A stretch of DNA of 64,000 nt from UBA6136 sp044350805 (GTDB lineage Bacteria > Pseudomonadota > Gammaproteobacteria > Methylococcales > Methylococcaceae). Numbering within the stretch: the first letter of the stretch is position 1; each line of letters opens with the position of its first letter. The DNA is taken from NCBI GenBank assembly GCA_044350805.1, contig JBILGU010000013.1, positions 14,327 to 78,326 of the forward strand. The letters are read 5' to 3'. This document shows positions 9,172-17,078 of this stretch, piece by piece. The notes under the pieces were generated by a model that worked only from the letters and a program-made list of their open reading frames with translations, did not search any database and was not told the DNA's origin. Made by a program: the position numbers and the translations under genes.

Positions 9172-9415
9172 AGGCTTGTTGCATCTGGTGTTTAGTTCCT
9201 CGGGGCTTGCCTCGCTATGGCCCCGGATTGGTGATGCAGATTGTGTTGTCCTGATGTCACAGGATATTGACGCAATAACACACCTGCCATGGCCTTGTGG
9301 GGTCAGAGTGTGTGTTCTTGCTCCAGGTGACGGCTTTTTTTGCGGGGCTGAATTGATTGGTTATCGTGAACTCGTCGCTTTAACATCCGACCGTTCGCTG
9401 ATCGTCTCCTGGTAA
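9164..9415 (+). CDS. tusB: Sulfurtransferase TusB/DsrH subunit, 83 aa
   Basis: Third subunit of the sulfur relay. The frame includes LLHLVFSSSGLASLW, then ADCVVLMSQDIDAI, and ends with LVALTSDRSLIVSW, closely resembling the TusB/DsrH C-terminus (FV-LT..HP-Q-W). The GTG at 9164 gives a length near the family norm of about 95 aa. It overlaps the tusC stop by 8 bp. A more upstream ATG would add 15 residues that overlap tusC and look like shadow sequence. Identification rests on pattern and operon position together. Confidence 0.72.
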   Translation: MPEGLLHLVFSSSGLASLWPRIGDADCVVLMSQDIDAITHLPWPCGVRVCVLAPGDGFFCGAELIGYRELVALTSDRSLIVSW

Positions 9416-9445
9416 GTGAGTCATCCTGGAGAGGAGGAAGTTGTA

Positions 9446-9757
9446 ATGTTGCCGGATCAAACGGAGGATGGTTTTCTTCTCGATGCTTCCAAATGGGAAG
9501 AGTCGATGGCGCAGGCACTTCTGAAACGAACCCCTATTGTTGTCGATGAAAGACATCTTGAGATTATTCGTTTTATTCGTAGTTACCATGCCAGCTACCA
9601 CCACCTGCCGAATAACCGCATGTTCATCAAAGCGGTTAAAGTTTCTTTGGGGGCTGATAAAGGAGCGTCCCACTACCTAAATTTGCTCTTCGATGGAAAT
9701 CCGGTTCGCAATGCCTGTCTGGCAGCAGGGCTTCCCAAACCTCCCGGATGCCTTTGA
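9446..9757 (+). CDS. tusE: TusE/DsrC-family sulfur carrier protein with two C-terminal cysteines, 103 aa
   Basis: Small sulfur carrier of the DsrC/TusE/DsvC family, last gene of the operon. The conserved middle is EIIRFIRSYHASYHHLPNNR, and the C-terminal arm is ACLAAGLPKPPGCL with the penultimate catalytic cysteine. The arm has a second cysteine exactly 10 residues before the last one (C-x10-C), the arrangement of true DsrC proteins; E. coli TusE has only the penultimate cysteine. The ATG at 9446 is preceded by a strong ribosome binding site (GAGGAGGAAG); an upstream in-frame GTG at 9416 would swallow it. A role in tRNA thiolation is likely from context; DsrC-type chemistry is possible. Confidence 0.85.
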   Translation: MLPDQTEDGFLLDASKWEESMAQALLKRTPIVVDERHLEIIRFIRSYHASYHHLPNNRMFIKAVKVSLGADKGASHYLNLLFDGNPVRNACLAAGLPKPPGCL

Positions 9758-9774
9758 AATAAGCGCGTCCAGTC

Positions 9775-9803
9775 TTGACGATAGGGCTTATGGCGAGTAA
9801 TTT
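9775..9803 (+). promoter_or_regulatory. Possible sigma-70 promoter for ilvBHC
   Basis: TTGACG (9775-9780) and TAATTT (9798-9803) are 17 bp apart. The -35 is good and the -10 is weak. It lies about 70 bp upstream of ilvB. A TCGGAT/ATCCGA inverted repeat around 9820-9853 follows in the leader, but no terminator-like U-run is present, so I do not claim attenuation. Confidence 0.25.
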
Positions 9804-9874
9804 ACACAGTCTTTTTTCTTCGGATTGGGTCCTGTTTGTAAAGGGATCCGATTCTTCACTTTAGGTGAGATCTC

Positions 9875-11605
9875 GTGGAGCTCAGCGGCGCTGAAATCGT
9901 TGTCCAGTGTCTGAAGGACGAGGGAGTCGAATATATTTTCGGTTACCCGGGTGGATCTGTCCTTCACATCTATGACGCCATATTCAAACAGGATGACGTG
10001 CGTCATATCCTGGTTCGTCACGAACAAGGGGCTACCCATGCGGCGGACGGCTATGCGCGTTCGACCGGAAAGCCCGGCGTGGTATTGGTGACCTCAGGTC
10101 CAGGAGCGACGAATGCCGTGACCGGTATCGCTACGGCCTTTATGGATTCCATCCCGTTGGTGGTCCTCACCGGCCAGGTTCCAACCCCGGTCATCGGCAG
10201 CGATGCCTTTCAGGAATGTGACACCATTGGGATTACCCGTCCCTGTGTGAAGCACAATTTCCTCGTCAAGGACCTTTCGAAATTGGCCGAGACCATCAAG
10301 AAGGCATTCTTTATTGCGACGACGGGTCGTCCAGGGCCTGTCGTGGTCGATATCCCGAAGGACATCACCGACCCGAATATCAAGATTCCGTACGACTACC
10401 CGGAGACGGTCTCGATTCGGAGCTATAACCCACAGGTCAAAGGCCATCGCTGGCAGATCAAAAAGGCCGTCGAGTTGCTTGCGACCGCCCGTCAACCCAT
10501 GATTTACACCGGCGGCGGGGTGGTGCTTGGCAATGCTTCAGATGCCCTGGTTCAGTTGACCCGTCGCCTGGGTTTTCCAATTACCAATACCCTCATGGGG
10601 TTGGGATCCTTTCCATCCACGGATCGCCAGTTCGTGGGCATGCTAGGCATGCATGGGACCTATGAAGCCAATATGGCCATGCATGAGTGCGATGTGCTTT
10701 TGGCGATCGGTGCCCGATTTGATGACCGGGTTACCGGGAAGCTTGCGCAGTTCTGTCCTGACGCCAAGATCATTCACATTGACGTGGATCCGGCTTCCAT
10801 TTCGAAAACGGTTCGCGTGGATGTTCCCATCGTCGGCGATGTGGGACCCGTGATGTATGAAATGATCGAACTGATGGAAAGCCCCGACTTCAAGTTGAAT
10901 GTTGAGGCACTCAAGGATTGGTGGGTCAGGATTGAACGGTGGCGTCAGGTTGAATGTTTATCTTTCGACCGCCAAAGCCCCAAAATTAAGCCGCAGTTTG
11001 TGATTGAGCAGCTTTGGGAAGTGACCAAGGGTGATGCCTTTGTGACGTCGGATGTTGGCCAGCACCAGATGTGGGCCGCCCAGTTCTATCGGTTTGATAA
11101 GCCTAGGCGCTGGATTAATTCCGGAGGGCTTGGGACTATGGGGTTTGGCCTACCTGCAGCCATCGGGGTGAAATTGGGCCACCCAGATGCCGATGTGGCT
11201 TGCGTGACCGGTGAAGCCAGTATCCAGATGTGCATACAGGAGTTGGCCACTGCACTTCAGTATCGGACCGGTATCAAGATTATCAATCTGAACAACGGTT
11301 ACATGGGTATGGTGCGGCAATGGCAGGAGTTCAGCTACGAAAGCCGCTATTCCCAGTCCTACCTCGAGACAATTCCGGACTTTGTTCGTCTGGCAGAGGC
11401 CTACGGGCATGTCGGTCTTCGTATTGAAGATCCCAAGGATGTTCGCGGGGCACTTGAAGAGGCGTTTAGCATGAAGGATCGAACGGTCTTCTTGGATTTC
11501 CTTACGGACCCTTCAGAGAACGTTTATCCAATGATCGAAGCAGGGAAGGCGCAACACGAAATGCGACTTGCACCCGGCGTCTCCGTTGACCGGGAGCTCG
11601 CATGA
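9875..11605 (+). CDS. ilvB: Acetolactate synthase large (catalytic) subunit, 576 aa
   Basis: Thiamine-diphosphate enzyme that makes 2-acetolactate or 2-aceto-2-hydroxybutyrate, the first common step of branched-chain amino acid synthesis. The N-terminal Pyr domain carries the catalytic glutamate in VRHEQGATHAADGYAR. The central FAD-binding domain follows. The C-terminal PP domain has VTGEASIQMCIQEL, with Glu in place of the more usual Asp of the GDG motif, as in several gammaproteobacterial IlvB proteins. The start is GTG with AGGTGAG six bases upstream. It overlaps ilvH by 4 bp (ATGA). Regulation is probably by valine through the small subunit. The gene could equally be named ilvI. Confidence 0.95.
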   Translation: MELSGAEIVVQCLKDEGVEYIFGYPGGSVLHIYDAIFKQDDVRHILVRHEQGATHAADGYARSTGKPGVVLVTSGPGATNAVTGIATAFMDSIPLVVLTGQVPTPVIGSDAFQECDTIGITRPCVKHNFLVKDLSKLAETIKKAFFIATTGRPGPVVVDIPKDITDPNIKIPYDYPETVSIRSYNPQVKGHRWQIKKAVELLATARQPMIYTGGGVVLGNASDALVQLTRRLGFPITNTLMGLGSFPSTDRQFVGMLGMHGTYEANMAMHECDVLLAIGARFDDRVTGKLAQFCPDAKIIHIDVDPASISKTVRVDVPIVGDVGPVMYEMIELMESPDFKLNVEALKDWWVRIERWRQVECLSFDRQSPKIKPQFVIEQLWEVTKGDAFVTSDVGQHQMWAAQFYRFDKPRRWINSGGLGTMGFGLPAAIGVKLGHPDADVACVTGEASIQMCIQELATALQYRTGIKIINLNNGYMGMVRQWQEFSYESRYSQSYLETIPDFVRLAEAYGHVGLRIEDPKDVRGALEEAFSMKDRTVFLDFLTDPSENVYPMIEAGKAQHEMRLAPGVSVDRELA

Positions 11606-12096
11606 AGCGGCATATCATCTCGATCCTCATTGAAAATGAGGCGGGGGCCCTCTCGCGAGTCGCCGGCCTTTTTTCCGCGCGAGGCTACAACATTGAGACC
11701 TTGACTGTAGCGCCTACAGAAGATGCATCCATGTCGAGGATGACCATCGTGACCTGGGGAAGCGATGAGATCGTTGAGCAGATCACAAAGCAACTGAATA
11801 AGCTGGTGGATATCGTGCGCTTGATCGATATCTCCGAATCCGAACACATCGAGCGTGAACTGATGTTGGTCAAGGTCACCACTCACGGCACGATGCGTGA
11901 TGAAGTGGTTCGCCTCTGCGATATTTTCAGAGGTCGGATTCTTGATGTCACGCCGACCAGCTATGTCATTGAAGTTACTGGCGAAAAGACCAAGCTTGAC
12001 GCTGTGCTTCGTGCCCTCGGGGAAGAGAACATCATAGAAGTTGTCCGTTCCGGGACGACGGGCATTCTTCGTGGCGATCGCGGGCTTTCCGCCTGA
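11602..12096 (+). CDS. ilvH: Acetolactate synthase small (regulatory) subunit, 164 aa
   Basis: ACT-domain regulatory subunit that activates IlvB and confers valine feedback. The first ACT domain begins MKRHIISILIENEAGALSRV, with the GLFSARGYNIETLTVAP strand-helix signature. The second half (ELMLVKVTTHGTMRDEV onwards) is the C-terminal ACT-like domain. Length equals IlvH of E. coli (163 aa). Its ATG overlaps the ilvB stop and has GGGAGC as ribosome binding site, so translation is coupled. It is followed 44 bp later by ilvC. Confidence 0.95.
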   Translation: MKRHIISILIENEAGALSRVAGLFSARGYNIETLTVAPTEDASMSRMTIVTWGSDEIVEQITKQLNKLVDIVRLIDISESEHIERELMLVKVTTHGTMRDEVVRLCDIFRGRILDVTPTSYVIEVTGEKTKLDAVLRALGEENIIEVVRSGTTGILRGDRGLSA

Positions 12097-12140
12097 TCCT
12101 AATCCTATTAACTGAATATCCCTTTTACTGAGGAATTAAC

Positions 12141-13157
12141 ATGCAGGTTTACTACGACAAAGACGCGGACCTTTCGATTATCCGTGGCAAGAAGGTTGCG
12201 ATCGTGGGCTATGGCTCACAGGGTCACGCTCATGCCAACAACCTGAAGGATTCCGGAGTTTCCGTCGTCGTTGCATTACGTCCGGGCTCTGAATCTGCAG
12301 TGAAGGCGCAGAACGCAGGGCTTGACGTTGCTGCCATCGCGGATGCCGTCAAGGCGGCCGACGTCGTTATGATTTTGGCTCCCGACGAACATCAGGCCCG
12401 TCTTTACAGTGAAGTCATCGAACCCAATATCAAGAAAGGCGCGGCTTTGGCCTTTGCCCATGGGTTCAATGTTCACTATGAACAGATCCTGCCACGCAAG
12501 GATCTTGATGTCATCATGATCGCTCCGAAAGGACCGGGTCATCTGGTTCGTTCGACCTACACTCAGGGCGGTGGTGTTCCGAGCCTGATCGCGGTTTATC
12601 AGGATGCCTCAGGCCAGGCCAAGCAGATCGCACTGTCCTATGCCTCAGCCAATGGGGGTGGCCGCGCTGGGATCATCGAAACCAATTTCCGTGAAGAGAC
12701 CGAAACGGATCTGTTCGGCGAGCAGGCGGTTCTTTGTGGCGGGGCCACCGCGCTGGTTCAGGCCGGTTTTGAAACACTGGTTGAAGCCGGTTATGCACCG
12801 GAAATGGCTTACTTTGAGTGCTTGCATGAGCTCAAGCTCATCGTTGATCTGATGTATGAAGGCGGTATTGCCAACATGCGTTATTCCATCTCCAACACAG
12901 CGGAGTATGGGGATCTGACACGTGGTCCTCGCGTGATCACCGAAGAAACCAAGTACGAAATGGCTCAAATTCTCAAGGAAATTCAAAACGGCGAATTTGC
13001 CCGTGAATTCATCCTGGAAAATCAGGCAGGTGCAGCAACCTTGAAGGCAAAGCGTCGTCTGGGCCGTGAGCATCAAATTGAAGAGGTGGGTGCACGTCTT
13101 CGTGACATGATGCCCTGGATCAAGGCCAACAAGATCGTCGACAAGGCCAAGAACTGA
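12141..13157 (+). CDS. ilvC: Ketol-acid reductoisomerase, class I, 338 aa
   Basis: NADP- and Mg-dependent enzyme converting acetolactate to dihydroxyisovalerate. The N-terminal Rossmann motif is GYGSQGHAHANNLKDSG. The C-terminal knotted domain holds the metal ligands, including those in DLFGEQAVLCGG and FECLHELKLIVDLMYEGG. The length is that of short class I enzymes. The ribosome binding site is GAGG, eight bases before the ATG. A terminator-like hairpin follows the stop, so ilvBHC probably forms one transcription unit. Confidence 0.96.
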   Translation: MQVYYDKDADLSIIRGKKVAIVGYGSQGHAHANNLKDSGVSVVVALRPGSESAVKAQNAGLDVAAIADAVKAADVVMILAPDEHQARLYSEVIEPNIKKGAALAFAHGFNVHYEQILPRKDLDVIMIAPKGPGHLVRSTYTQGGGVPSLIAVYQDASGQAKQIALSYASANGGGRAGIIETNFREETETDLFGEQAVLCGGATALVQAGFETLVEAGYAPEMAYFECLHELKLIVDLMYEGGIANMRYSISNTAEYGDLTRGPRVITEETKYEMAQILKEIQNGEFAREFILENQAGAATLKAKRRLGREHQIEEVGARLRDMMPWIKANKIVDKAKN

Positions 13158-13178
13158 TCATTCATCGGCAATTGAAGC

Positions 13179-13212
13179 AAAGGGTGGGCTTGGTCTCACC
13201 CTTTCTTGTTTT
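13179..13212 (+). terminator. Rho-independent terminator after ilvC
   Basis: An 8-bp perfect stem (AAAGGGTG at 13179-13186 with CACCCTTT at 13197-13204) and a 10-base loop are followed by CTTGTTTT. It starts 21 bp after the ilvC stop codon and fits the end of the ilvBHC operon. Confidence 0.7.
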
Positions 13213-13314
13213 GGCCGGGTGATATGCAATCCGGAATTGACCGCTGGATAAGTGTCGCTTAATCCTTCAGGATAGGCGCTGAATCAGCCAACCTGTAGCA
13301 CAAAGTACCATCTG

Positions 13315-14058
13315 ATGGACACCAACCAACCCAAGAGAAATCGACGCAGGGGCATCTACTTGCTCCCGAATCTCTTCACCACCGGGGCCCTATTCTCCGG
13401 GTTTTATGCCATTACAGCGGCGATGAACGGCCTGTTTGAGGTCGCTGCCATCGCGATTTTTATCGCTATGGTGCTCGACGGTCTTGATGGGCGCGTTGCG
13501 CGTCTGACCAATACGCAGAGTGCGTTTGGTGCTGAATACGACAGCATGGCGGACATGATTTCCTTTGGCGCGGCACCCGCGCTGGTCATGTATGCCTGGT
13601 CTTTGTCCGCATTGGGCAAGGCCGGTTGGGTCGCGGCCTTCGTTCACGCGGCCGGTGCCGCGCTGAGGCTGGCTCGTTTCAATACCCAATTGGGGACGCA
13701 GGATAAGCGCTATTTCCAGGGGCTCCCGAGTCCAGCGGCTGCGGCCATTCCCGCTGGATTCATCTGGGTGGCAGTCAAGTATGAGATCCCGCTTGAAAGC
13801 ATTCAGTACATTGGCCTTGGAATGGCCGTCTGTACGGGTTTGCTGATGGTCAGTAATTTTCGCTACTACAGCTTCAAGGATATCGACCTTCACGGACGAG
13901 TATCCTTTCTTTGGGCGATATTGGTCATGTTGCTGTTTGCGCTGCTTTATACCAACACGCCGCTGGTCCTTTTCACCATTTTTACGCTTTACGCCCTGTC
14001 AGGACCGATTCTGACGCTCGGGCGGAGGCGTCGCATGCGCTCGGAACGCCGATCCTGA
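13315..14058 (+). CDS. pssA: CDP-diacylglycerol-serine O-phosphatidyltransferase, 247 aa
   Basis: Integral membrane enzyme that makes phosphatidylserine from CDP-diacylglycerol and serine, the first committed step to phosphatidylethanolamine. The CDP-alcohol phosphotransferase signature DG-x2-AR-x8-G-x3-D-x3-D is visible as DGLDGRVARL, then GAEYDSMAD. About seven hydrophobic helices follow, and the C-terminus is basic (RRRRMRSERRS). It is the type II PssA of Bacillus and many proteobacteria, not the soluble E. coli type. The phosphatidylserine decarboxylase gene often beside it is absent here. It lies between ilvC and leuA, a common order in gammaproteobacteria. Confidence 0.93.
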   Translation: MDTNQPKRNRRRGIYLLPNLFTTGALFSGFYAITAAMNGLFEVAAIAIFIAMVLDGLDGRVARLTNTQSAFGAEYDSMADMISFGAAPALVMYAWSLSALGKAGWVAAFVHAAGAALRLARFNTQLGTQDKRYFQGLPSPAAAAIPAGFIWVAVKYEIPLESIQYIGLGMAVCTGLLMVSNFRYYSFKDIDLHGRVSFLWAILVMLLFALLYTNTPLVLFTIFTLYALSGPILTLGRRRRMRSERRS

Positions 14059-14069
14059 CAGGATCCGAC

Positions 14070-14098
14070 TTGAAGAGGATTGAATCGAATCCTATAGT
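14070..14098 (+). promoter_or_regulatory. Sigma-70 promoter upstream of the leuA leader
   Basis: TTGAAG (14070-14075) and TATAGT (14093-14098) are separated by exactly 17 bp. A transcript would begin near 14105, giving a leuA leader of about 180 nt that contains a short open frame. The promoter starts 12 bp after the pssA stop. Confidence 0.6.
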
Positions 14099-14122
14099 GT
14101 AGTCATGAGGATGACTGATGCT

Positions 14123-14209
14123 ATGGTGGATTTCGAATTATTCTGGCAAGTGACTGCCATCCTGCGTCCGTTGCTTCCCGCCGCGGTACTGCGCGTGTGG
14201 CTGCCCTGA
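14123..14209 (+). CDS. Candidate leader peptide upstream of leuA, 28 codons
   Basis: This short frame starts ATG GTG about 18 nt downstream of the predicted transcript start. Six of its 28 residues are leucine (one TTA, one TTG, one CTT, three CTG), with Trp, Val and Ile also common; the centre reads AILRPLLPAAVLRVWLP. Its stop codon sits in the loop of a 6-bp hairpin (CTGCCC 14201-14206 with GGGCAG 14211-14216). Position, leucine content and the overlapping hairpin suggest ribosome-mediated control of leuA by leucyl-tRNA supply. No clear U-tract terminator is visible before leuA, so the mechanism is unproved. Confidence 0.4.
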   Translation: MVDFELFWQVTAILRPLLPAAVLRVWLP

Positions 14210-14283
14210 GGGGCAGACACACGATGCATCCAAGACCTCCATTCTTCTTAATTTATGTCGAAGCTAACGACGAGAGCTGATTT

Positions 14284-15831
14284 ATGAGCGAAAAACTCAT
14301 TATTTTTGATACCACGTTGCGTGATGGGGAGCAAAGCCCGGGTGCGTCGATGACGCGAGATGAAAAGGTTCGGATTGCGAAGGCCCTTGAGCGGATGCGT
14401 GTGGATGTTATTGAAGCCGGATTTCCAGCGGCAAGCCCGGGCGACTTTGAAGGGGTTCAGGCCGTCGCACGTTCGATTAAGGACAGCGTGGTCTGCGGTC
14501 TTGCTAGGGCGCTAGACCGGGACATCGATCAGGCAGGGGAGGCGCTGAAGGATGCCGAGAGATCGAGAATCCATACCTTTATTGCGACCTCTCCAATTCA
14601 CATGCAGCTTAAGCTCAGAATGGCGCCGGAGCAGGTTATTGAACATGCGGTCAAGGCGGTTCAGCGTGCCCGTCGATATACCGACAATGTCGAGTTTTCT
14701 CCCGAAGATGCCGGCCGTTCGGAAGAGGACTTCCTCTGCCGGATTCTCGAAGCAGTCATTGATGCCGGAGCGACCACGCTGAATATCCCCGACACCGTGG
14801 GATACAGCATGCCGGACATCTTTGGTCGAACGATTCGTCGTCTGCGTGAACGCATCCCCAATGCGGATAAGGCCATCTTCTCTGTGCACTGTCATAACGA
14901 CCTTGGACTGGCTGTTGCCAATTCCTTGTCGGCGGTGATGAATGGGGCACGACAGGTTGAATGCACCATCAATGGACTTGGCGAGCGGGCAGGAAATGCG
15001 GCACTGGAAGAAGTCGTCATGGCGATCAAGACCCGCAAGGATGTGTTTCCATGCCACGTCGATATAGATACCCGTGAAATTGTCGCGTGCTCTAAGCTGG
15101 TGTCCAATATCACCGGTTTTCCAGTCCAGCCTAATAAGGCGATTGTTGGTGCAAATGCCTTTGCGCATGAATCCGGAATTCATCAGGATGGCGTCCTGAA
15201 GCATCGGGAAACCTACGAAATCATGTGTGCAGAGGACGTTGGCTGGAGTGCCAATCGAATGGTTCTTGGCAAGCATTCCGGGCGCAATGCATTCAGAACT
15301 CGCATGGCTGAGTTGGGAATTGAATTTCCCTCCGAAGTTGAGCTCAACGAGGCATTTGCGAGGTTCAAAGACCTTGCTGACAAAAAACATGAGATCTTTG
15401 ATGAAGATCTTCAGGCGCTGATCACGGATGCTGGCGACATGGCTGATGATGAGGGGGTTCGTCTGGTCTCGCTCAAAGCGTCCAGTGAAACCGGTGAGCA
15501 GCCTACAGCGCGAGTCACGGTGCGTGTTGATCAGGATGAATTGACGGCGACAGCGACCGGAGGCGGAGTGGTTGATGCCAGCCTCAAGGCGATAGAAGCC
15601 GTCCTGAAAACGGAGGCTCAGCTCCTGCTTTATTCGGTGAACAATATCACCACGGGAACGGATGCCCAGGGCGAGGTGACCGTGAGGCTTGAGAAGGGTG
15701 GGCGTATTGTGAACGGGCAGGGTGCCGACACCGACATCGTCATTGCCTCGGCCAAAGCCTATCTGAATGCGGTCAACAAGCTCAGAATGCCCCAATCGCG
15801 GATGCATCCTCAAGCCGCCGCAGATGTTTAA
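14284..15831 (+). CDS. leuA: 2-isopropylmalate synthase, 515 aa
   Basis: It condenses 2-oxoisovalerate with acetyl-CoA, the committed step to leucine. The catalytic TIM barrel opens with IIFDTTLRDGEQSPGASM and contains VHCHNDLGLAVAN (metal His-x-His) and GERAGNAALEEVVM. The C-terminal regulatory domain (about 390-500) binds leucine for feedback inhibition. Length is typical of the bacterial LeuA1 type. The ATG follows GAGAG seven bases upstream. leuB and leuCD are not in this window. Expression may be set by the upstream promoter and leader peptide. Confidence 0.96.
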   Translation: MSEKLIIFDTTLRDGEQSPGASMTRDEKVRIAKALERMRVDVIEAGFPAASPGDFEGVQAVARSIKDSVVCGLARALDRDIDQAGEALKDAERSRIHTFIATSPIHMQLKLRMAPEQVIEHAVKAVQRARRYTDNVEFSPEDAGRSEEDFLCRILEAVIDAGATTLNIPDTVGYSMPDIFGRTIRRLRERIPNADKAIFSVHCHNDLGLAVANSLSAVMNGARQVECTINGLGERAGNAALEEVVMAIKTRKDVFPCHVDIDTREIVACSKLVSNITGFPVQPNKAIVGANAFAHESGIHQDGVLKHRETYEIMCAEDVGWSANRMVLGKHSGRNAFRTRMAELGIEFPSEVELNEAFARFKDLADKKHEIFDEDLQALITDAGDMADDEGVRLVSLKASSETGEQPTARVTVRVDQDELTATATGGGVVDASLKAIEAVLKTEAQLLLYSVNNITTGTDAQGEVTVRLEKGGRIVNGQGADTDIVIASAKAYLNAVNKLRMPQSRMHPQAAADV

Positions 15832-15837
15832 GTCCGA

Positions 15838-16506
15838 GTGACGGAAGTGGAGTCGCGCGATCCTTATCTTCAAGCTATGGGGATACAGGAATATGCCCCC
15901 AGGAAAAAGGATTCCAACGGAGTGCATTCTGCCCCGGGGGGCAGTTCTGTCCTGACGCCTGACTGGGAAGCACTTCAACGTGAGGTCTCGGTCTGCACGC
16001 GATGCTCCCTTCATGAAACGCGGACCCAGACTGTTTTCGGCATTGGTAATCCTGATGCCGACTGGTTGTTCATCGGTGAAGCACCCGGTGAGCAGGAAGA
16101 CCTTCGGGGGGAGCCTTTCGTTGGCCGAGCCGGTCAGCTGCTCGACGAAATGATTCGTGCACTGGGTCTTGAGCGAGAAAATGTCTTCATTGCGAATGTC
16201 CTTAAGTGCCGGCCGCCTAAGAATCGAGATCCTTCGCCTGAGGAAGCCTTGGCGTGTGAACCCTTTTTGATCCAACAGGTCAGAAAGGTGGGGCCGAAGA
16301 TCATTGTGGCTGTTGGGCGAATTGCAGCCCAAAATCTTCTCAAAACGCAGGTACCCATCGGCAAGCTACGGGGTGAGGTCCATCGCTATGAGGGGACTCC
16401 GGTTGTGGTGACCTATCATCCGGCCTATCTTCTGAGATCCCAGACCGAAAAACGTCGTGCTTGGGAAGATCTCAAGCTTGCTCGTAGGACGCTTTCTTTG
16501 AGCTAA
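15838..16506 (+). CDS. Family 4 uracil-DNA glycosylase (iron-sulfur type), 222 aa
   Basis: It removes uracil from DNA. Motif A is GEAPGEQEDLRGEPFVGRAG, characteristic of family 4. Cysteines in VCTRCSLHETRT, KCRPPKNRDP and LACEPF fit the 4Fe-4S cluster. The C-terminal motif is YHPAYLLRS. The N-terminal 45 residues before the first cysteine pair are variable in the family. The start is GTG, six bases after the leuA stop, so the gene is probably co-transcribed with leuA. The rimI frame follows 4 bp downstream. Confidence 0.9.
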   Translation: MTEVESRDPYLQAMGIQEYAPRKKDSNGVHSAPGGSSVLTPDWEALQREVSVCTRCSLHETRTQTVFGIGNPDADWLFIGEAPGEQEDLRGEPFVGRAGQLLDEMIRALGLERENVFIANVLKCRPPKNRDPSPEEALACEPFLIQQVRKVGPKIIVAVGRIAAQNLLKTQVPIGKLRGEVHRYEGTPVVVTYHPAYLLRSQTEKRRAWEDLKLARRTLSLS

Positions 16507-16510
16507 TCGC

Positions 16511-17062
16511 ATGTGGGATCTTGTTCTGGACAGTTTTGACCGACTCCGTCGCGTTGTTCGCTATGACGCACAGGTCGATTTCTATTACCGCCATTTTCCG
16601 AGTCTTGTGGAAAACGCAGAATGCATCATGCGCCCCATGGTGCGCACCGACATCCCCTTAGTCCATGCGATCGAGACCTCAGCCTATGAGTTTCCATGGG
16701 AGCTTGAAACCTTTCGCTCCTGTTTCAAAGTGGGATACCACTGCTGGATTGCCGAAAGAGCTCGCGAGGTGGTCGGCTATGGCATCCTGACGATCGGCGC
16801 TGGTGAGAGCCACGTCCTTAACGTCTGTGTGTCCCCGAAGTTTCAGGGAAAAGGATATGGTCGTTTCATTTTCAACCAACTCATTCAAGAAGCGCGACGC
16901 TTCAAGGTTGAGACGATGTTTCTTGAGGTAAGGCCATCAAACCCAAAGGCAACCAAGTTGTATCGTTCGATTGGATTCAATGAGATTGGGACGCGGCGCG
17001 CATACTACCCCGCCAAAAACGGTCGTGAAGATGCCATCGTCATGGCGCTAGCCGTGATCTGA
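16511..17062 (+). CDS. rimI: GNAT acetyltransferase RimI (ribosomal protein S18 N-terminal acetyltransferase), 183 aa
   Basis: The GNAT fold is clear. The acetyl-CoA site is VLNVCVSPKFQGKGYGRFIFN (Q/RxxGxG/A as QGKGYG). FLEVRPSNPKATKLYRSIGF and the ending EIGTRRAYYPAKNGREDAIVMAL are RimI hallmarks. The frame begins about 35 residues before the usual RimI start; an internal ATG at 16628 (MRPMVRTDIPLV) would give the normal length. The longer version is kept because the upstream residues stay open from just after the glycosylase stop. It is likely in one operon with the glycosylase. Confidence 0.85.
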   Translation: MWDLVLDSFDRLRRVVRYDAQVDFYYRHFPSLVENAECIMRPMVRTDIPLVHAIETSAYEFPWELETFRSCFKVGYHCWIAERAREVVGYGILTIGAGESHVLNVCVSPKFQGKGYGRFIFNQLIQEARRFKVETMFLEVRPSNPKATKLYRSIGFNEIGTRRAYYPAKNGREDAIVMALAVI

Positions 17063-17078
17063 ATGCAGTAAGTCCAGT

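Noticed and set aside
14512..16332. A 606-codon open frame antisense to leuA and the glycosylase gene
   Set aside because: It lies wholly opposite two well-conserved genes, shows no recognisable domain and has an Arg/His-rich shadow composition. It is a by-product of codon bias.
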